Assembly: GCF_039982735.1 (NCBI RefSeq)
Contig: NZ_JBDWXV010000008.1
Span: 62,001 to 126,000 of the forward strand
Length of the DNA stretch: 64,000 bases
Direction: 5' to 3'
Origin: Saccharospirillum sp039982735
GTDB lineage: Bacteria; Pseudomonadota; Gammaproteobacteria; Pseudomonadales; Natronospirillaceae
In this document: positions 61,176 to 64,000 of the stretch, piece by piece
Numbering within the stretch: the stretch's first letter is position 1
How the letters are laid out: every line of letters begins with the position of its first letter
Notes under the pieces: model-generated
Seen by the model: the letters and a program-made list of their open reading frames with translations, nothing else
Database searches by the model: none
Told to the model about the DNA's origin: nothing
Translations under genes and position numbers: made by a program

Positions 61176-62093
61176 TTAGCTTGTTGCAAGCACCGGCGCA
61201 TAGGCGATGGGCACTGAAGCCGCTTCTTCATTTTCGAAAGTTACGAACTCCCAGGCGTCTTCCTGCTTGAGCAAAGCCCGTAACAGCAAGTTGTTCAGCC
61301 CGTGGCCCGACTTATAACCGACAAAGCGGCCAATCAGGCTGTGGCCCAGCAAGTACAGGTCACCCACGGCGTCCAGTACTTTGTGCTTGACAAACTCGTC
61401 TTCGTATCGGAGCCCATCTTCGTTCAAGATTTTGTAATCGTCAACGGCGATTGCGTTATTCACGCTAGCGCCCAGCGCCAGATTATTGGCTCTCAGGTAC
61501 TCGAAATCGCGCATAAAACCGAACGTACGGGCCCGGCTGATCTCTTTCACAAAAGCCGTGGTGGAAAAATCCAGCTCGGCCGTTTGCGAACGATCACGAA
61601 ACACCGGGTGATCGAAATCGATGGTGAATCGCACAGCAAAGCCTTCATAGGGCTCAAACCGGGCGATCTTGTCGCCATCTTCCACGATGACCGGCTTCTT
61701 AATACGAATAAAGCGTTTGGCCTTGCCCTGTTCTTCGATTCCGGCGGACTGCAGCAGAAAGACGAAGGGACCGGCGCTGCCGTCCATAATCGGCACTTCG
61801 GCCGCGCTGACTTCGATGTAGGCATTATCAATGCCCAGGCCAGCGCAGGCCGACAGCAGGTGCTCGACGGTGTCGATGCAGACATCACCCTTTACCAGGG
61901 TCGTCGACAAGGTGGTATCGCCCACATTCAGGGCATGGGCAGGAATTTCCACAACCGGATCAAGATCCGTGCGGCAGAAAACGATACCCGTGTCGACGGG
62001 CGCAGGTTTCAACGTCAGATACACCTTTTTGCCTGAGTGCAAACCCACGCCGGTAGCACGAATTGCGTTCTTGAGTGTTCTCTGTTTTACCAT
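61176..62093 (-). CDS. lpxC: UDP-3-O-acyl-N-acetylglucosamine deacetylase
   Basis: LpxC catalyses the committed step of lipid A synthesis. The 305-residue length is canonical. The zinc ligands His78 (TVEHLLSA), His237 and Asp241 (HKVLDAVGD) are present, with the C-terminal GHSLIGRFVGYKSGH. It follows ftsZ as in E. coli. Confidence 0.97.
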   Translation of the reverse strand: MVKQRTLKNAIRATGVGLHSGKKVYLTLKPAPVDTGIVFCRTDLDPVVEIPAHALNVGDTTLSTTLVKGDVCIDTVEHLLSACAGLGIDNAYIEVSAAEVPIMDGSAGPFVFLLQSAGIEEQGKAKRFIRIKKPVIVEDGDKIARFEPYEGFAVRFTIDFDHPVFRDRSQTAELDFSTTAFVKEISRARTFGFMRDFEYLRANNLALGASVNNAIAVDDYKILNEDGLRYEDEFVKHKVLDAVGDLYLLGHSLIGRFVGYKSGHGLNNLLLRALLKQEDAWEFVTFENEEAASVPIAYAPVLATS

Positions 62094-62211
62094 GCGTTCC
62101 GATCCTACTGTTTGGTTCAGCCAGTCGCTACTGGCTCAACGCCGTCAAAATATTAAGGGCAAGCATTCTACCAGAAGCTTGACAGCGAACCTACGCTATT
62201 TCTGTACAGAT

Positions 62212-63411
62212 TCAGTCAGCCTGACGGCGCAAAAACGCTGGAATATCGAGGTAATCCAGGTCTTTCGCACTGCGCATTGGTTTGCTGTCTTCCGCTGCGG
62301 CTTCTGAAGGCTTGGCATTACGCACTGCAGTGGGGCGATCGAGCTTCTTGTAGTCGACACTGCCATCTGCTTTGCGGGTGTTATCTACCGCCACCTTGGG
62401 CTTGGCAGCCATGGCTTCGGCCTGGCCAATGCCAGTCGCTACCACGGTCACACGAATCTCATCACCCAATTCAGGATCAATAACCGTGCCAACTACAACA
62501 GTTGCGTCTTCAGAAGCGAATTCTTCGATGGTATCACCGACTTGAGTGAACTCATCCAGCCCCAGATCGACACCGGCTGAGATGTTGACGAGGATGCCTT
62601 TGGCACCATGCAGATCAACGTCTTCAAGCAGCGGGCTGCGAATCGCCATCTCGGCAGCTCTGACCGCACGGTCTTCTCCGGAGGCAATGCCACTACCCAT
62701 CATCGCCATGCCCATCTCAGACATAACAGTCCTGACGTCGGCGAAGTCGAGGTTGATGGTACCGGGACGAATAATCAGGTCAGCGACACCTTGAACAGCG
62801 TTCAGAAGCACGTTGTTTGCTTCGGAAAAAGCTTCCAAAAGCGTCACATTCTTACCCAAAACGGTCAGTAATTTCTCGTTGGGGATAGTGATCAGTGAAT
62901 CCACATGCTCGCGCAGCATGTCCAGACCTTCATTGGCGACCTTCATCCGGCGGCGGCCTTCAAACGGGAAAGGCTTGGTCACTACAGCGACGGTCAGAAT
63001 GCCCAGTTCTTTGGCCACTTCTGCGACGACAGGCGCAGCGCCGGTACCGGTGCCGCCACCCATGCCCGCGGTGATGAACACCATGTCAGCGCCCTTGAGC
63101 ACTTCGGCAATGCGCTCACGGTCTTCCAGCGCCGCCTGACGGCCTACTTCCGGGTTCGCACCGGCACCCAAGCCCCGGGTAATGCCATTACCCAGCTGCA
63201 GTTGGGTAGTGGCCTCTACGCCACGCAATGCCTGGGCATCGGTGTTGGCGCAAATGAACTCAACGCCATTGATGTGCGACTGCAACATGTGACGCACGGC
63301 GTTACCGCCGCCGCCGCCACAGCCAAACACCTTGATCACCGCCGCTTGCGGCTGTTCGTCGACGAGTGTGAACATATCGCCGCCGTTTACTTCCGGATCA
63401 TAATGTTTCAT
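62212..63411 (-). CDS. ftsZ: Cell division GTPase FtsZ
   Basis: FtsZ forms the division ring. The 399-residue protein has the tubulin signature GGGTGTG (118-124), a variable linker and the conserved C-terminal peptide DYLDIPAFLRRQAD that binds FtsA, ZipA and MinC. The ATG at 63411 has AAGGAGCAGG upstream; an in-frame ATG at 63375 is less likely. Confidence 0.98.
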   Translation of the reverse strand: MKHYDPEVNGGDMFTLVDEQPQAAVIKVFGCGGGGGNAVRHMLQSHINGVEFICANTDAQALRGVEATTQLQLGNGITRGLGAGANPEVGRQAALEDRERIAEVLKGADMVFITAGMGGGTGTGAAPVVAEVAKELGILTVAVVTKPFPFEGRRRMKVANEGLDMLREHVDSLITIPNEKLLTVLGKNVTLLEAFSEANNVLLNAVQGVADLIIRPGTINLDFADVRTVMSEMGMAMMGSGIASGEDRAVRAAEMAIRSPLLEDVDLHGAKGILVNISAGVDLGLDEFTQVGDTIEEFASEDATVVVGTVIDPELGDEIRVTVVATGIGQAEAMAAKPKVAVDNTRKADGSVDYKKLDRPTAVRNAKPSEAAAEDSKPMRSAKDLDYLDIPAFLRRQAD

Positions 63412-63576
63412 TTTCCTGCTCCTTCCATTGTTTTAAGAATGGATGTTGTTGTTTCAGACCCGAAGGTCTGTGCCCTGAATGTGTGAGGGTCGTCCTGTCT
63501 TGGCTGCCACTTACTGCCTGAATGCGGCAACCGTCCTTTTTCCGATCCGGCGTACCGGCTCGGTCTTGCAAAATGG

Positions 63577-64000
63577 TTAAAAATTGTTCGCCATCCAGCT
63601 GCGAAACCGGGTCCAGGCGCTCTCTTTGGGAACCTGCGCCTGTTTGCGCACCCGAGTGGCGGGCTGCTTGCCGCCCTGAAGCTGCTTTAACCCGTACTGC
63701 AACAGGCCAACGCCGGTTGCGTGAATCGGGTTGGAGACCACATCCGACAAGCCCGAGACATTCTGCGGATAGGCCAGCCGGACTGGCACATGAAAAACCT
63801 CTTCGGCCAGTTCCACAGCGCCTTCCATCTTGGCAGTGCCACCCGTCAGTACGACTCCGGCCGGGATCATGTCTTCGAAACCGCTGCGGCGCAGTTCTGA
63901 CTTGATCAGGTTAAACAGCTCCTCATAGCGCGGCTCGACCACTTCAGCCAGAGCCTGGCGGGTCAGTTCGCGCGCACTGCGGTCACCCACGCTCGGCACC
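63577..64000 (-). CDS. ftsA: Cell division protein FtsA, C-terminal part (cut by window edge)
   Basis: FtsA is the actin-like anchor of the Z-ring. About 141 C-terminal residues are in the window, including the nucleotide-binding VVLTGGTAKMEGAVELA and FHVPVRLAYP. The C-terminal membrane-targeting helix (WTRFRSWMANNF) is at the end. The 165 bp gap to ftsZ holds the ftsZ ribosome-binding site. The rest lies beyond the window. Confidence 0.95.
   Translation of the reverse strand, partial: VPSVGDRSARELTRQALAEVVEPRYEELFNLIKSELRRSGFEDMIPAGVVLTGGTAKMEGAVELAEEVFHVPVRLAYPQNVSGLSDVVSNPIHATGVGLLQYGLKQLQGGKQPATRVRKQAQVPKESAWTRFRSWMANNF

Overview
The window is a 64 kb piece of a gammaproteobacterial chromosome, probably from the marine Oceanospirillales/Pseudomonadales side. 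I infer this from gene order (pilBCD-coaE-yacG; argJ-secA-lpxC-ftsZ-ftsA; lepB-rnc-era-recO; the rodA/mrdA/rlpA/dacA/lipBA block) and from the protein sequences. The species cannot be fixed from sequence alone. Almost all of it is conserved core genome, densely packed, with many 1-4 bp stop/start overlaps. No tRNA, rRNA, CRISPR array, prophage or intact transposase gene was seen.

Layout. 1-9250: recO (cut by the window edge), era, rnc, a DUF4845 gene, lepB, lepA, mucD and rseC on the minus strand, divergent from nadB. The sigma-E and anti-sigma genes normally found between nadB and rseC are absent. 9400-13840: ygfX, sdhE, ygfZ, an HDOD protein, a Cys-cluster protein, the ybfF esterase and a small membrane protein. 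13843-22410: purL, mltF, a porin-like gene coupled to purU, a DksA2-type dksA and an unknown gene. 22415-25775: pilH, a short TetR regulator, lipA, lipB, ybeD. 25779-35251: a cell-wall elongation block (dacA, rlpA, mltB, rodA, mrdA) followed by rlmH, rsfS, nadD and proA. 35406-38437: a DedA-PAP2 fusion, a LON-domain protein and small genes. 38818-42486: an XRE/ImmA-like regulator and minC, minD, minE. 42724-44681: trxB and ampE. 44766-52738: a type IV pilus region. 52735-64000: coaE, yacG, an MFS exporter, mutT, argJ, secA, an M23 peptidase, lpxC, ftsZ and the end of ftsA.

The most unusual locus is 44766-48423. Where related bacteria carry a full-length pilA beside pilB, this genome has an AT-richer minus-strand set: a very short type IV pilin that is almost only the N-terminal helix, a separate Sec-exported six-cysteine protein, a second short pilin, and a three-gene ABC-2 transporter. 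A good sigma-54 promoter precedes the first pilin. The layout resembles the split pilin of Geobacter and the PilGHI exporter of Myxococcus. It suggests a two-chain pilus acquired by transfer and served by the resident pilB, pilC and pilD.

The second notable feature is a family of intergenic cruciform repeats (copies at 9278, 13303, 33140, 41047 and 42495). Three copies share an exactly 53 bp core between long inverted arms. The arm sequence differs from copy to copy, yet both arms of each copy stay complementary. One copy carries a nested insertion and separates minC from minD; another has lost the core. A separate 285 bp element with 24 bp terminal inverted repeats begins in the coaE stop codon.
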